Assembly: GCA_049698695.1 (NCBI GenBank)
Contig: JBAVYH010000003.1
Span: 7,048 to 71,047, forward strand
Direction of reading: 5' to 3'
DNA from: Bog-375 sp049698695
GTDB taxonomy: Bacteria; Acidobacteriota; Terriglobia; Bryobacterales; Bryobacteraceae
Length of the DNA: 64,000 bases
In this document: positions 50,845-59,675 of the stretch, in pieces
Layout of the letters: every line of letters begins with the position of its first letter
Position numbering within the stretch: position 1 is the stretch's first letter
Notes under the pieces: model-generated
Told to the model about the DNA's origin: nothing
Seen by the model: only the letters and a program-made list of their open reading frames with translations
Databases searched by the model: none
Made by a program: the position numbers and the translations under genes

Positions 50845-52593
50845 TTAACCTTCCGCCGGCCGCGCGTCCTTGAGGATCGCCGCCCAGCCGGGATTACCGC
50901 GTGCCGCCGAGTAAGCGTCCTCTTCCAGTTCGAACGCAACATCGAGCCGCGCGCCCGCGGCGAACTCAGCGGCCCGTTCTGCGAAATTCCATGCCTTCAG
51001 CGTTAAGCTGCGCCGGTTCTGGCGCACCGCAATGCGCAGGTGCTTTTCCTTCATCACCACCGGCGGCGCCGCCACTTGGACGGCGCGCGCGGCGAATAGC
51101 GGCGATTGATTCCCGTGGCCGAACGGCGCCAAGGCGAAAACATCTTCAACCGCGGTCTCGTCGATTTCGTCGAGCTCGATGACTGCGTCAATCTCCACGC
51201 GCGGCGCAAAGTCCTCCGGACCCAGCCGGGCGGCGGCATATGCGTTGAAGCGCTGGCGGAACTCATCGACGCGCGCCGCCTCCAGCGTCACCCCGGCGGC
51301 ATATTTGTGGCCGCCGAAACGCAGGAAGAGGTCGGGCATCGATTCCAGCGCTTCCAGCAGATGAAACGCCGGAATGCTGCGGCCGGAGCCTTGCGCCATG
51401 CCATCCTCTTCATTGCGGCCGAGCACGAACACCGGCCGGTGCAGCCGCTCGACCAGCCTGCTGGCGACGATGCCGAGCACGCCGCGATGCCAGTCCTCCG
51501 CGTAGTAAACCAACGCCGCGGCAAGAGCCTCCACCGGCAACTGCTCGCAGGTGTCGCGGATGGCGTCCTCCACCCGCCGGCGTTCGGTGTTTTGCTCGTG
51601 AAGCTGTTGCGCCAGCTCGCGCGCGCGCGCCGGGTCGGCCGTCAAGAACAATTCGATGACGCTTTGCGCGGTATCCATGCGGCCGGCCGCATTGATGCGC
51701 GGCGCGATTTGAAAGGCAACCTGGCGCGCCCTGGGGGCCGCGCCGCGGCTGAAACCGGCCACGTCCAGCAGCGCCCGCAGGCCGGGGTTGCGTGCATCCC
51801 CCAGGCCGTCGAGCCCGTGTTTCACCATCACCCGGTTCTCGCCCGTCAGCGGTACCACGTCCGCCACCGTGGCAATGGCCACCAGCTTCAGCAGCGATTC
51901 GGAGGTGCGCGCCAGTCTTTCGGCGGACCAGCCGGAGCGGGCCAGCAAAGCCTGCGCCAGCTTGAAGGCTACACCAGCGCCGCAGAGGTCTTTGTTTGGA
52001 TATGGGCAATCCGCGCGGTTGGGATTGATCACCGCCAGCGCCGGCGGCAGCTCGGCTTCCGGCAAATGATGGTCGGTGACGATCACCGCAATGCCCAGCT
52101 CCAAGGCCCGCTCCACCACTTCCGCGGCGCGAATGCCCGTGTCCACGCTCACAATCAGCTTCACGCCGCGTGTGGCCGCGTCCTCCACCACCTCCGAGCG
52201 CATGCCATAACCGTCCTTCAGGCGGTGCGGCACGTGATAGAAAGCGCTGCCTCCGGCCAGGCGGATCGCGGTCATCAGCAGCACCACCGCAGTGGTGCCG
52301 TCCACGTCGTAATCGCCGTAGATGAGGATCCCCTCGCCAGCTGCGATGGCGGCGCGCAAGCGTTGAACGGCGAGCTCCATATCGCGCAGCGCGAACGGGT
52401 CATGCAGGTCGCAGAGCGCAGGGTGAAGAAAGCGGCGAGCCGATTCCACATCGGTGTACCCGCGCGCCGCGAGCACCTTGGCGGCCATCGAGCCGACGCC
52501 CAGCTTCGCGCCCAGCTTCGCGGCAAGGCCGGATTCGAGGGTAGGGAGCAGCCAGCGGGCGAGACTGCCGGCGGCTGTCGCCGGCGTCAACAT
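50845..52593 (-). CDS. recJ: single-stranded-DNA exonuclease RecJ
   Basis: A 582-residue 5'-3' exonuclease of recombination and mismatch repair. DHH motifs: YGDYDVDGTTA (Asp94/96/98), SVDTGIRAAE, VTDHHLP and NPNRADCPYP. The DHHA1 domain shows RINAAGRMDTA and FGGHKYAAGVT, and an OB-like domain closes the protein. ATG 52593 was chosen because upstream in-frame codons run through a palindromic spacer and the next gene. Confidence 0.95.
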   Translation of the reverse strand: MLTPATAAGSLARWLLPTLESGLAAKLGAKLGVGSMAAKVLAARGYTDVESARRFLHPALCDLHDPFALRDMELAVQRLRAAIAAGEGILIYGDYDVDGTTAVVLLMTAIRLAGGSAFYHVPHRLKDGYGMRSEVVEDAATRGVKLIVSVDTGIRAAEVVERALELGIAVIVTDHHLPEAELPPALAVINPNRADCPYPNKDLCGAGVAFKLAQALLARSGWSAERLARTSESLLKLVAIATVADVVPLTGENRVMVKHGLDGLGDARNPGLRALLDVAGFSRGAAPRARQVAFQIAPRINAAGRMDTAQSVIELFLTADPARARELAQQLHEQNTERRRVEDAIRDTCEQLPVEALAAALVYYAEDWHRGVLGIVASRLVERLHRPVFVLGRNEEDGMAQGSGRSIPAFHLLEALESMPDLFLRFGGHKYAAGVTLEAARVDEFRQRFNAYAAARLGPEDFAPRVEIDAVIELDEIDETAVEDVFALAPFGHGNQSPLFAARAVQVAAPPVVMKEKHLRIAVRQNRRSLTLKAWNFAERAAEFAAGARLDVAFELEEDAYSAARGNPGWAAILKDARPAEG

Positions 52594-52636
52594 GGCTTCC
52601 AGACTGCGGCGCTCAAAAGCTGGGGAAAAATCGGTT

Positions 52637-52710
52637 GGCAGGCGACAGCGCCTGCCCCACGCGCTCCAACGTCCTTCGGCGGCAGAGTGGGACAGGCGCT
52701 TTCGTCTGTC
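52637..52710. repeat. composite palindromic repeat upstream of recJ
   Basis: GGCAGGCG-ACAG-CGCCTGCC plus CCAC (52637-52660) is followed about 25 bp later by the partial inverse GTGGGACAGGCGC. Shares the CCTGCCCCAC end with the units at 18513 and 20255. Confidence 0.6.
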
Positions 52711-52775
52711 AACCCGCCCCTCACCCAGCGGCCGGAACAGCAGTTGAACTGGAATGCCATCGCAGACCCAAGCCG

Positions 52776-53261
52776 TCAGTTCTTCGAAAAGTAGCCGGGA
52801 AGTGAATCCGGCTCGTCGTCTTCGGGAGTCCGGGCCATGATTTCGTCTTCGATGCCGCCGAATTCGTCGTACCAGTCCGGCTGCAGCTCGTATACATAGA
52901 GACGGGAGTTGTGATCGAAAGCCAGCTCCAGCGAGCAGGTCAACCCGACGTAGACGCGCAGCTCGCGCAAGCGCGATTCGTAGTCGCGGCGCTCCTCCCG
53001 GCTGAGCTCGCAATCGTCGAGCTGGGCTTCCAGCTCCTCGATATCCGAAGCCTCGAACTCGGCACAAGCGAAGAGGATCAGCTTGGTGCCGCACTTTTGC
53101 GCGACGTCGAGAAACGCCTGGTAGTCGGGATGTTTCTCGGTGTCCCAGAGGACCAGCGGCAGCCCTTCCAGGCCGCCCGCACGGTTATGGAAGACGGCGA
53201 AGCCGGCGGAATCGAGATAGTCCGAGATTTCGTGCTTGAGGGTGTCGAGATTTAAGTCCAC
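52776..53261 (-). CDS. hypothetical acidic protein
   Basis: 161 residues, acidic and soluble, beginning MDLNLDTLKHEISDYLDSAGF. The middle (DVAQKCGTKLILFACAEFEASDIEELE) is helix-strand-helix; a late segment reads LYVYELQPDWYDEFGGIEDEI. No domain recognised; I believe relatives occur in Acidobacteriota. It follows the BMC aldehyde-dehydrogenase region by about 10 bp, so it may belong to that transcript. Confidence 0.7.
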   Translation of the reverse strand: MDLNLDTLKHEISDYLDSAGFAVFHNRAGGLEGLPLVLWDTEKHPDYQAFLDVAQKCGTKLILFACAEFEASDIEELEAQLDDCELSREERRDYESRLRELRVYVGLTCSLELAFDHNSRLYVYELQPDWYDEFGGIEDEIMARTPEDDEPDSLPGYFSKN

Positions 53262-53272
53262 TTGCTGGCGCC

Positions 53273-53476
53273 TCAGGCCTGAACCAACACCAGAATATCA
53301 GAGGGACTGGCCAGGTCGCGGGCGGATGGCGTAACAATCGTCTTCGGCCCGATAAAGATCTTGCGATTCTCCTTGATGGCATCGCGCACGTCGGCTTCGC
53401 ACACAAAACCCACCGGAGCGGGTGCGGGCTGTGGTGGCGCCGGCGGTGGCGCGTGCTCCGGCGCGGGCTCGGTCAG
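53273..53476 (-). other. conserved-looking in-frame extension after the UGA of the BMC aldehyde dehydrogenase
   Basis: After the TGA at 53479-53477 the same frame runs open for 67 codons to another TGA. It encodes a Pro/Ala linker (EPAPEHAPPPAPPQPAPAPV) and then EADVRDAIKENRKIFIGPK and TIVTPSARDL, a segment that resembles motifs on other microcompartment cargo and sugar-metabolism proteins as I recall them. Codon use is genome-like. Explanations are nonsense mutation, UGA readthrough (the following base is C), or reinitiation at GTG in PVGFV. No Shine-Dalgarno is evident for the last. Confidence 0.6.
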
Positions 53477-55114
53477 TCAGGTGTAGCCGCCGCCGGAATC
53501 GCCTCCGCGGCGCGCCAAAAAGCGGTCGACCACCTCGGCCGCCACGTTCGCCACAACCGAAGAAGTCACCGCGGGCACCGGCAGAGCGCAGGACGCGTTA
53601 CAGGACGGGCCGCCCGGAGCCGCAGGCGCCGCGACGCGCGAGGCCAGGTAGCGCTCCACGGCGGCTATTACGGCGCCGCGGTCGATGCCAATGGCGGACC
53701 CGGTGCCGGATGGGCCGGCCGGCGCCTGGTTGATATCGAGCGGCATCTCGAAGGCCTCCTCCGGCGTGCGGACCACGTACGCCAGCCGCTTGATGTTGAT
53801 CAGGTGCTGCGGGCCTACGTTGTCGGATGTGATATTGCCCGCAATGGCGCCGCAGCCGAGCGTCATGGAGGGGAACACGTTGGTGGTAATGCCGGTGGAA
53901 CCCTGCGGCGCGGGCGTGTTCACCAGCACCCGCATGGCCGGCATCCGCGAACCGTACTCGCGCGTGCGCGTATCGTCGCGCGAGTAAATCACCGCCGTGT
54001 GGCCCAGCCCGCCGAACTTCAGCAGCGCATAGCAGGTATCGAGCGCAGCCGCAAAATCGGCAACCCAGATCAGCGCCAGCACCGGCGACAACTTTTCCAT
54101 CGAGAGCGGGTGCTGTTTGCCAACGCCCTCCACTTCGGCGCAAATGATCGAAGTATCTGGCGGCACTTCAAAACCCGCCATCCGCGCCAGTTTCGGGGGC
54201 GCTTGGCCCACACACTGCGGGTTGATGCTCCAGTTGGGCATCACCAGCAGCTCACCTAGCGCTTCCTTTTGGGCGTCGGTGGCGATGTACGCCTTGTTCG
54301 CCTTGAGCAGCGCCAGAATGCGATCGCGCAGAGCGCTTTCGGCCACTAAAGCCTGCTCGCTCGAACACACCGTGCCATAGTCGAAGCTCTTGCCGGCAAC
54401 GATCTTGGGGATGGCATCTTCCAGATCGGCCGAGATGTCCACTAATACGGGCACGTTGCCCGGCCCGACGCCGAATGCCGGCTTGCCGCTCGAATAGGCG
54501 GCCTTCACCATGCTCGCCCCGCCGGTGGCCAGGATGACGCCGGTGCGCTCATGGCGCATCAACGCGGTGGTGCCTTCCAGCGTGGCGGTGTCGATGCACT
54601 GAATAATGTCTTCGGGCGCGCCCGCAGCCACCGCCGCCTGATACAGGATGCCGGCCGCGGCGCAGGTGCATTTGTGGGCGCGCGGGTGCGGACTCACTAC
54701 CACCGCGTTGCCCGCCTTGAGCGAAATCAGAATCTTGTAGAAAGCCGTCGAAGTGGGGTTGGTGGTGGGCAGAATCGCCGCCACCACGCCGACCGGCACG
54801 CCGAACTCGACGATTTTCTCCTCCGGCAGCTCGCGCAGAACCCCCACCGTTTTCATGCCCCGCATGCGGCGCGGCAGCCAGTCGCAGTTCAGCAGGTTCT
54901 TGATGTACTTGTCTTTGGCGTTGCCGTAGCCGGTTTCTTCAACCGCCATTTCAGCCAGCCGGCGGGCGTTGGCGCGCGCCGCAGCAGCAGCAGCTTCGAC
55001 AATCGCATCCACCTGCTGCTGCGTATAAGTCCGGTATTTCAGCGAAGCCTGATAGGCCTTGTCGACCTTGGAGCGGACCTCCTGAATGGACAGGAGGTCT
55101 TTATCGGCGAGCAT
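53477..55114 (-). CDS. BMC-associated CoA-acylating aldehyde dehydrogenase
   Basis: A 545-residue NAD-dependent acylating aldehyde dehydrogenase (AdhE-like domain / PduP-EutE role) that turns an aldehyde into acyl-CoA inside a microcompartment. The catalytic Cys250 lies in FDYGTVCSSEQ; the cofactor region includes ILPTTNPTSTAF and GVGPGNVPV. The C-terminal amphipathic helix SSVVANVAAEVVDRFLARR is a plausible encapsulation peptide after a Pro/Ala linker. It begins 6 bp after the BMC shell gene. It ends at TGA, beyond which an in-frame 67-codon tail reads on. Confidence 0.9.
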   Translation of the reverse strand: MLADKDLLSIQEVRSKVDKAYQASLKYRTYTQQQVDAIVEAAAAAARANARRLAEMAVEETGYGNAKDKYIKNLLNCDWLPRRMRGMKTVGVLRELPEEKIVEFGVPVGVVAAILPTTNPTSTAFYKILISLKAGNAVVVSPHPRAHKCTCAAAGILYQAAVAAGAPEDIIQCIDTATLEGTTALMRHERTGVILATGGASMVKAAYSSGKPAFGVGPGNVPVLVDISADLEDAIPKIVAGKSFDYGTVCSSEQALVAESALRDRILALLKANKAYIATDAQKEALGELLVMPNWSINPQCVGQAPPKLARMAGFEVPPDTSIICAEVEGVGKQHPLSMEKLSPVLALIWVADFAAALDTCYALLKFGGLGHTAVIYSRDDTRTREYGSRMPAMRVLVNTPAPQGSTGITTNVFPSMTLGCGAIAGNITSDNVGPQHLINIKRLAYVVRTPEEAFEMPLDINQAPAGPSGTGSAIGIDRGAVIAAVERYLASRVAAPAAPGGPSCNASCALPVPAVTSSVVANVAAEVVDRFLARRGGDSGGGYT

Positions 55115-55120
55115 GGGCCG

Positions 55121-55402
55121 CTACTTTTTCAGGCCACTGGTAGGCAGGGCCTTCTCCACTTCCTCGTGCGGGTTGGGAATGACGTGAACACTGACCAATT
55201 CGCCGACGCGCCGGGCCGCGGCAGCGCCCGCGTCGGTGGCCGCCTTGACCGCGCCCACATCGCCGCGCACCGTGACCATCACCAGACCGGCGCCGACGAA
55301 TTCCTTGCCGGTCAGCACCACGTTGGCGGTCTTGACCATGGCATCGGCGGCTTCAATAGCGCCGACGAGCCCCTTCGTTTCGATCATGCCGAGGGCTTCC
55401 AT
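55121..55402 (-). CDS. BMC-H microcompartment shell protein
   Basis: A 93-residue hexamer-forming shell protein (EutM/PduA/CcmK family, single BMC domain). ALGMIETKGLVGAIEAADAMVKTANV is diagnostic and the pore strand reads FVGAGLVMVTVRGDVGAV. ATG 55402 has a perfect GGAGG. It is followed by the aldehyde dehydrogenase. No pentamer (BMC-P), phosphotransacylase, alcohol dehydrogenase or signature enzyme is adjacent. Confidence 0.95.
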   Translation of the reverse strand: MEALGMIETKGLVGAIEAADAMVKTANVVLTGKEFVGAGLVMVTVRGDVGAVKAATDAGAAAARRVGELVSVHVIPNPHEEVEKALPTSGLKK

Positions 55403-55548
55403 TTTTCCTCCAAACGAGCGTGAAATCACTAACCTAACACAATTTCGCGACGGTCATGCTCAGTCGGCACCTGCTCAGTAGGCGCCTGCACCAGTGCGCG
55501 GCGTGAGAGTGGCAGCGCTCCGGGAACTCGACACCGGAGCCGCGGTTC

Positions 55549-56958
55549 TCACACCAGCTCAAAGCACTGGCCGGGCGCGGGAATCACCGCCTCCAGGCCG
55601 TAATGGGAGTGAAGCTGCTTAGCGAAGGCCGCCGCCTGCTGTGGCTCGCCGTGTACCAGGAAGACCTTGCGCAGCGAAGGCGCCAGCGGCCGGATCCAGT
55701 CGAGCAGCTCGTTGTAATCGGCGTGAGCGCTCAATTCGTCCAGGCTGGCAATGTCGGCGCGCACCCGCATCGGTTCGCCGAAGATTTTGACCTCCGGCCA
55801 TTTCTCGATCAGCTTCCGCCCCAGCGTGTCCTGCGCTTGAAAGCCGGTGATGAGGACGGTGTTGCGCGGGTCCTCGATGCCGTTGCGCAGGTGGTGCAGG
55901 ATGCGCCCAGCCTCGCACATCCCGGAGGCCGAGATCACCACGAAGGGGCCATGCAGGTCGTTCAGCTTCTTCGATTCGGCTGCTTCGCGCACGTATTGCA
56001 GGCGCGCGAAACCGAACGGGTCCTCGCTGTGCAACAGGTACTGGCGCGTCGCTTCGTTGAAGCACTCGGGGTGGTCCCTGTGTACCTGGGTAACGTTGAG
56101 CGCCAGCGGGCTGTCGACGAAAATCGGGATGCCAGGGATGCGCTTCTGGTTGGCGAGCTGGTGCAGCAGCAGCACCAGTTGCTGCGTGCGTCCCACCGCG
56201 AAGGCCGGGACGATGATACGGCCTCCGCGCCGCGCCGTCCGGTTGACGATATCGGCCAGCTTGTTTTCCACGTGGCTGGCGTCCTTGTGCAAACGCCCGC
56301 CGTAAGTGCTTTCGACAATCAGGTACTCGGCCGGGGAGATCGCTTCCGGATCGCGAATGATGGGCGTATTCGGGCGGCCCACGTCGCCGGAAAACGCCAG
56401 CCGCACGCGCGCGCCGTTTTCGTTGTCGTGCAGTACCACGCTCGAGGAACCCAGAATGTGGCCGGCATCGTGCGGGACGTAGCTGAGGTTCGCGCCCAGG
56501 TTGTGCGGCTGGTGGTACGGCACCGGCTGGAACAGCGGCAGTGTGCGCTCGGCATCTTCGGTCGTGTATAACGGCACCACGTGGCCGTCTTCGAGACCGA
56601 TCGCCTTACGGTGCTCCCGGCGCTTGTTCAGAAACTCCGCGTCCTTTTCCTGGATGTGAGCCGCGTCGCGCAACATCCAGTTGCAGAGGTCGATGGTCGC
56701 CGGAGTCGCGTAGATGGGGCCGTTGAAGCCGTTCTTCACCAGCACGGGCAACTTGCCGCTGTGGTCGATGTGCGCGTGCGAAAGAACCACCGCGTCGATC
56801 GAGGATCCGGCAACCGGCAAGCAGCGGTTCTTCTCGTCCGCTTCCTTGCGGCGCCCCTGGAAGAGCCCGCAATCGAGCGCGTATCGCCTGCCGCCCGATT
56901 CCACCACGTGCATCGAGCCGGTAACCGTGCCGGCCGCGCCCCAGAATGTGACCTTCAT
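55549..56958 (-). CDS. MBL-fold beta-CASP RNA-specificity hydrolase
   Basis: A 469-residue metallo-beta-lactamase-fold protein of the beta-CASP group (RNA-processing exonuclease/CPSF73-like). HAHIDH is at 61-66; FSGDVGR gives later metal ligands; the beta-CASP segment includes VPAFAVGRTQ, ISASGMCEAGRI and SAHADYNELL. ATG 56958 has GGAAGG upstream. Probably acts on RNA, although some members have other roles. Confidence 0.87.
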   Translation of the reverse strand: MKVTFWGAAGTVTGSMHVVESGGRRYALDCGLFQGRRKEADEKNRCLPVAGSSIDAVVLSHAHIDHSGKLPVLVKNGFNGPIYATPATIDLCNWMLRDAAHIQEKDAEFLNKRREHRKAIGLEDGHVVPLYTTEDAERTLPLFQPVPYHQPHNLGANLSYVPHDAGHILGSSSVVLHDNENGARVRLAFSGDVGRPNTPIIRDPEAISPAEYLIVESTYGGRLHKDASHVENKLADIVNRTARRGGRIIVPAFAVGRTQQLVLLLHQLANQKRIPGIPIFVDSPLALNVTQVHRDHPECFNEATRQYLLHSEDPFGFARLQYVREAAESKKLNDLHGPFVVISASGMCEAGRILHHLRNGIEDPRNTVLITGFQAQDTLGRKLIEKWPEVKIFGEPMRVRADIASLDELSAHADYNELLDWIRPLAPSLRKVFLVHGEPQQAAAFAKQLHSHYGLEAVIPAPGQCFELV

Positions 56959-57055
56959 CGGCCTTCCGCCCAATCAGCCATGGATGCCTCCAAAAAGCCT
57001 GATAGTAGCGCAAATAGAGGCCACGCAACCGGCAGACCATTCCCACGCGGCGCCA

Positions 57056-58213
57056 TCATGGTTTACCTAGCGAGCACAGAGGATCGCCCAGCACCACGCC
57101 CTGCCAACTGAGGAACGGCATTCCCAGGTAATAGCTTTCCGCCAGGTTGCGGCCATGGGCATAGGCTGGCAAGATGTACTCGGGACGCGCGCACCCGGTC
57201 AGGTAAGGCTCATAGACGTTGCCGGAGGCGCCGGTAGCGCCCTCATGGATATAATCGGCGCTGAGCGTTTGCGGGGAGCCCGCAAACCAGTGCTCGCGGT
57301 CGGTGTAGGTGGTGAGGTTCCAGTCCGGGGGTGGCGCTTTCAGCGTCCGCGCGTCGGTCGACACGAATTCAGTGACGATGGCTCCCGGCAGCCATTCGAA
57401 CCCCAACCAGCGTTGTTTGCGGCCGCCGTCGTTCGATCCCCAGGAAGCATAGCCGATCACGTTCCGCTGTTTGTAGAGAACGTTGGGGGTGTCGTCCAAC
57501 ACAACCCTGCCGCGAGGCAGCAGCAATGCCGCCTCACGAAGCCAGTTGTTGCCTTCCCCGTTCGTGGGTGAGCTCGCGTCGAGGACGAACATACCGCGAT
57601 TCCGGGCGGATAACGAGCGGTCGATCATGGCTCTCACGTCCGCCAGATCATTGGCCGCCAGCCGTGTCACCAGGTAGATCGGGAACTGCGGGTGCAGGAA
57701 CGGGCTGTCCCGCCTGGCGAAGAAGGGGTTGGGAACCGGGCCAGCGCGCTCGAAATGACTCCCGTGCAGCTTCGCATAGAGTAGGGTAAGTTCGGAATCC
57801 ACCGACGACTGCTCGGATTTCTGAATGGATCCGCCCATGCCGTCGATCCGCAGTGGAACACCCATGGTGGTCAGGATGTACAGCACCTGCTCTTCCAGGT
57901 GCTCGCGCTTCAGGCAGGCCGCAACCGGTGCTTCGATTTGCGCGGTGTACGTGTCCCAATCGATGGTTTCGTCAGAGGTCGTCTCGATTAGGCAAAAATG
58001 ACTGGCCGGAACCCCGCGACGCCTCGCGTAGTAGTCCGCAACCGCCTGCGAGACGCGATCTCTGCGGTTCACCACCAGCAAAACGTTGCCTGCGCTCTGA
58101 GCTTCGAGCCTGGAAACATACGCGGTGATCGGAACCATCCATAGCACGGACATCGCTACGGCGGGCAGAGGGCGGAAAAGCAGCCGGGCGCGCGGGCAAA
58201 ATTGTTGGCACAT
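57056..58213 (-). CDS. TIGR03790-type exported protein
   Basis: A 385-residue protein with a signal/anchor (about 15-35). NVLLVVNRRDRVSQAVADYYARRRGVP opens the domain, and ILTTMGVPLRID, VTRLAANDLADVRAMIDRS and GYASWGSNDGG follow, as in the TIGR03790 family known from Acidobacteria and relatives. Function unknown; the family often lies near exopolysaccharide or PEP-CTERM genes, as here. Confidence 0.75.
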   Translation of the reverse strand: MCQQFCPRARLLFRPLPAVAMSVLWMVPITAYVSRLEAQSAGNVLLVVNRRDRVSQAVADYYARRRGVPASHFCLIETTSDETIDWDTYTAQIEAPVAACLKREHLEEQVLYILTTMGVPLRIDGMGGSIQKSEQSSVDSELTLLYAKLHGSHFERAGPVPNPFFARRDSPFLHPQFPIYLVTRLAANDLADVRAMIDRSLSARNRGMFVLDASSPTNGEGNNWLREAALLLPRGRVVLDDTPNVLYKQRNVIGYASWGSNDGGRKQRWLGFEWLPGAIVTEFVSTDARTLKAPPPDWNLTTYTDREHWFAGSPQTLSADYIHEGATGASGNVYEPYLTGCARPEYILPAYAHGRNLAESYYLGMPFLSWQGVVLGDPLCSLGKP

Positions 58214-58240
58214 TGGAATTCCGGCCGGTGGCTCTGCGCG

Positions 58241-59578
58241 TTATGGCTGTCCACCCCAGAGCAGGAGGCTCTTGATAGCCTGCGCGATCACAAAAATATC
58301 CATCGTCAATGAGAAGTACTTGATGTAGTACAGATCATACTCCAACTCCGTCATCGAATCCCGCGGAGCGGGCAGGTGCCTCATGTGAATCTGGCTCCAG
58401 CCCGTAATACCGGGCCGCACGTTGAGCCGGTGTCGATAGAACGGGATGTGCTGCGACAGCTCCCGCACGAACTCAGGCCGGTCCGGTCTTGGTCCGACGA
58501 TCGACATCCGCCCGCGCAGCACCTGCATGAACTGCGGCAGAGCATACAGCCCGGTGCGAGTGAGAATCCGGGCGAGGCGGGTCCCGCCGTCGCCAACCCG
58601 GAAGCGGTAGAGGGCGAAGGGCCCGTTGCGGCCTTCCCGCAACTGCCGCTCGAGCGCTCCGCCGCGGGACGACAGCCGCACCAGACCGGCGATCAGCAGC
58701 AGCAAAGGCGACAGGAGGATGAGAACCGCGGCGGCGATCAGGCAGTTGCCGATTGCCTGGAAAAACAGCGCTCGCGTGCCCGGCTCGAATTCTTTCGAAT
58801 ACAGCAGGCGCGCCCCGTTCAATCCATTCAGGCCCTCGCGGTTGCAAATCTTCTCGTAGGTCCCCGCGGCGTCTTCGACGGCGTGACCTGAAAACCGCGA
58901 TTCCAGCAGCTCATAAGCCAGACGCGAACTCAGGCCACCCTCGAATCCCACCACCACACGGTTTACGTGGAGCGCCTGGATGGAAGCTTCCAGGCTGCCG
59001 GCATGGCCTTCGGCGCCCGTCTCGGAGATACCGCCCTCTTCCGCAGCGGACCAGTCGATGTGTCCAACCACCTGAACCCCCGACTGCGGTTTGCGCTCCA
59101 GATGACTGGCGATGTCCTGCAACAAAGGACTATTCCCGATCAGCAGCAACCGCTCGCCGGCGACCCGCGGAAGCACATACGCGCTGAACAGCAGGCGGCC
59201 GGCCATAATGCCGGCGATCGAGAGCAGGCTGCCCAGCAGCATGACGCGAAGAGGAATTTGCAGGTCCGGGGCGATGGCGCTGATCAGGGCCTGGACAAGG
59301 AACGCCACGCCCGCGACCATCAGGAGCTGTTGCAACAGCAGCAGGCGAGAGCGAACACGGATCTGCGAGTACAGGCTCTGGAAATGGATCCCGGTGAGGA
59401 TGCTGAGCCAGACCAGCGCGAGACTCGCCTGCCCCGTAAGGTTCGATAAATAATCGGTGGGATCCACCTCAAGCAGCAGGTAAGCGGAAAAAATGAACGC
59501 CGCGAGAATCAGCAGAGCTTCAAATACGAACAGCCCGAACGTGCTGGTGGGTACAAATACGCGAAATAGACGGATCAT
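58241..59578 (-). CDS. sugar-transferase family membrane protein without the catalytic dyad
   Basis: A 445-residue polyprenyl-phosphate sugar transferase-like protein (WbaP/EPS type): four to five N-terminal membrane segments, a nucleotide-sugar-binding-like central domain, and a C-terminal bacterial sugar transferase domain with GRMSIVGPRPDRPEF and RPGITGWSQIHMRH. The invariant Asp-Glu in the family motif LDELPQ is Tyr345-Ala346 (LYALPQ, bases 58541-58546), the KFR motif is RFR and the R-x-x-D start is degraded. Catalysis is therefore doubtful. ATG 59578; a TTG at 59587 is less likely. Confidence 0.85.
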   Translation of the reverse strand: MIRLFRVFVPTSTFGLFVFEALLILAAFIFSAYLLLEVDPTDYLSNLTGQASLALVWLSILTGIHFQSLYSQIRVRSRLLLLQQLLMVAGVAFLVQALISAIAPDLQIPLRVMLLGSLLSIAGIMAGRLLFSAYVLPRVAGERLLLIGNSPLLQDIASHLERKPQSGVQVVGHIDWSAAEEGGISETGAEGHAGSLEASIQALHVNRVVVGFEGGLSSRLAYELLESRFSGHAVEDAAGTYEKICNREGLNGLNGARLLYSKEFEPGTRALFFQAIGNCLIAAAVLILLSPLLLLIAGLVRLSSRGGALERQLREGRNGPFALYRFRVGDGGTRLARILTRTGLYALPQFMQVLRGRMSIVGPRPDRPEFVRELSQHIPFYRHRLNVRPGITGWSQIHMRHLPAPRDSMTELEYDLYYIKYFSLTMDIFVIAQAIKSLLLWGGQP

Positions 59579-59675
59579 TCGGGGCAAGCCACCACACTAT
59601 ATTCCTACCATGCAGCGTCATGGTCGCGAACGGCGCGTTGGCATGGAGGCCTGTCGTCTTCGACGATCGGACGCC

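Noticed and set aside
50673..50942. 89-codon minus-strand frame after recJ
   Set aside because: Arg-rich shadow-type sequence over a hairpin repeat, without coding character.
52594..53094. 167-codon N-terminal extension of recJ
   Set aside because: It crosses a palindromic spacer and lies antisense-free but out of frame with the 161-residue gene that clearly occupies the region.
53477..53479. UGA as selenocysteine codon in the aldehyde dehydrogenase
   Set aside because: The catalytic Cys is elsewhere (Cys250), no SECIS-like hairpin was seen, and the position lies in a linker.
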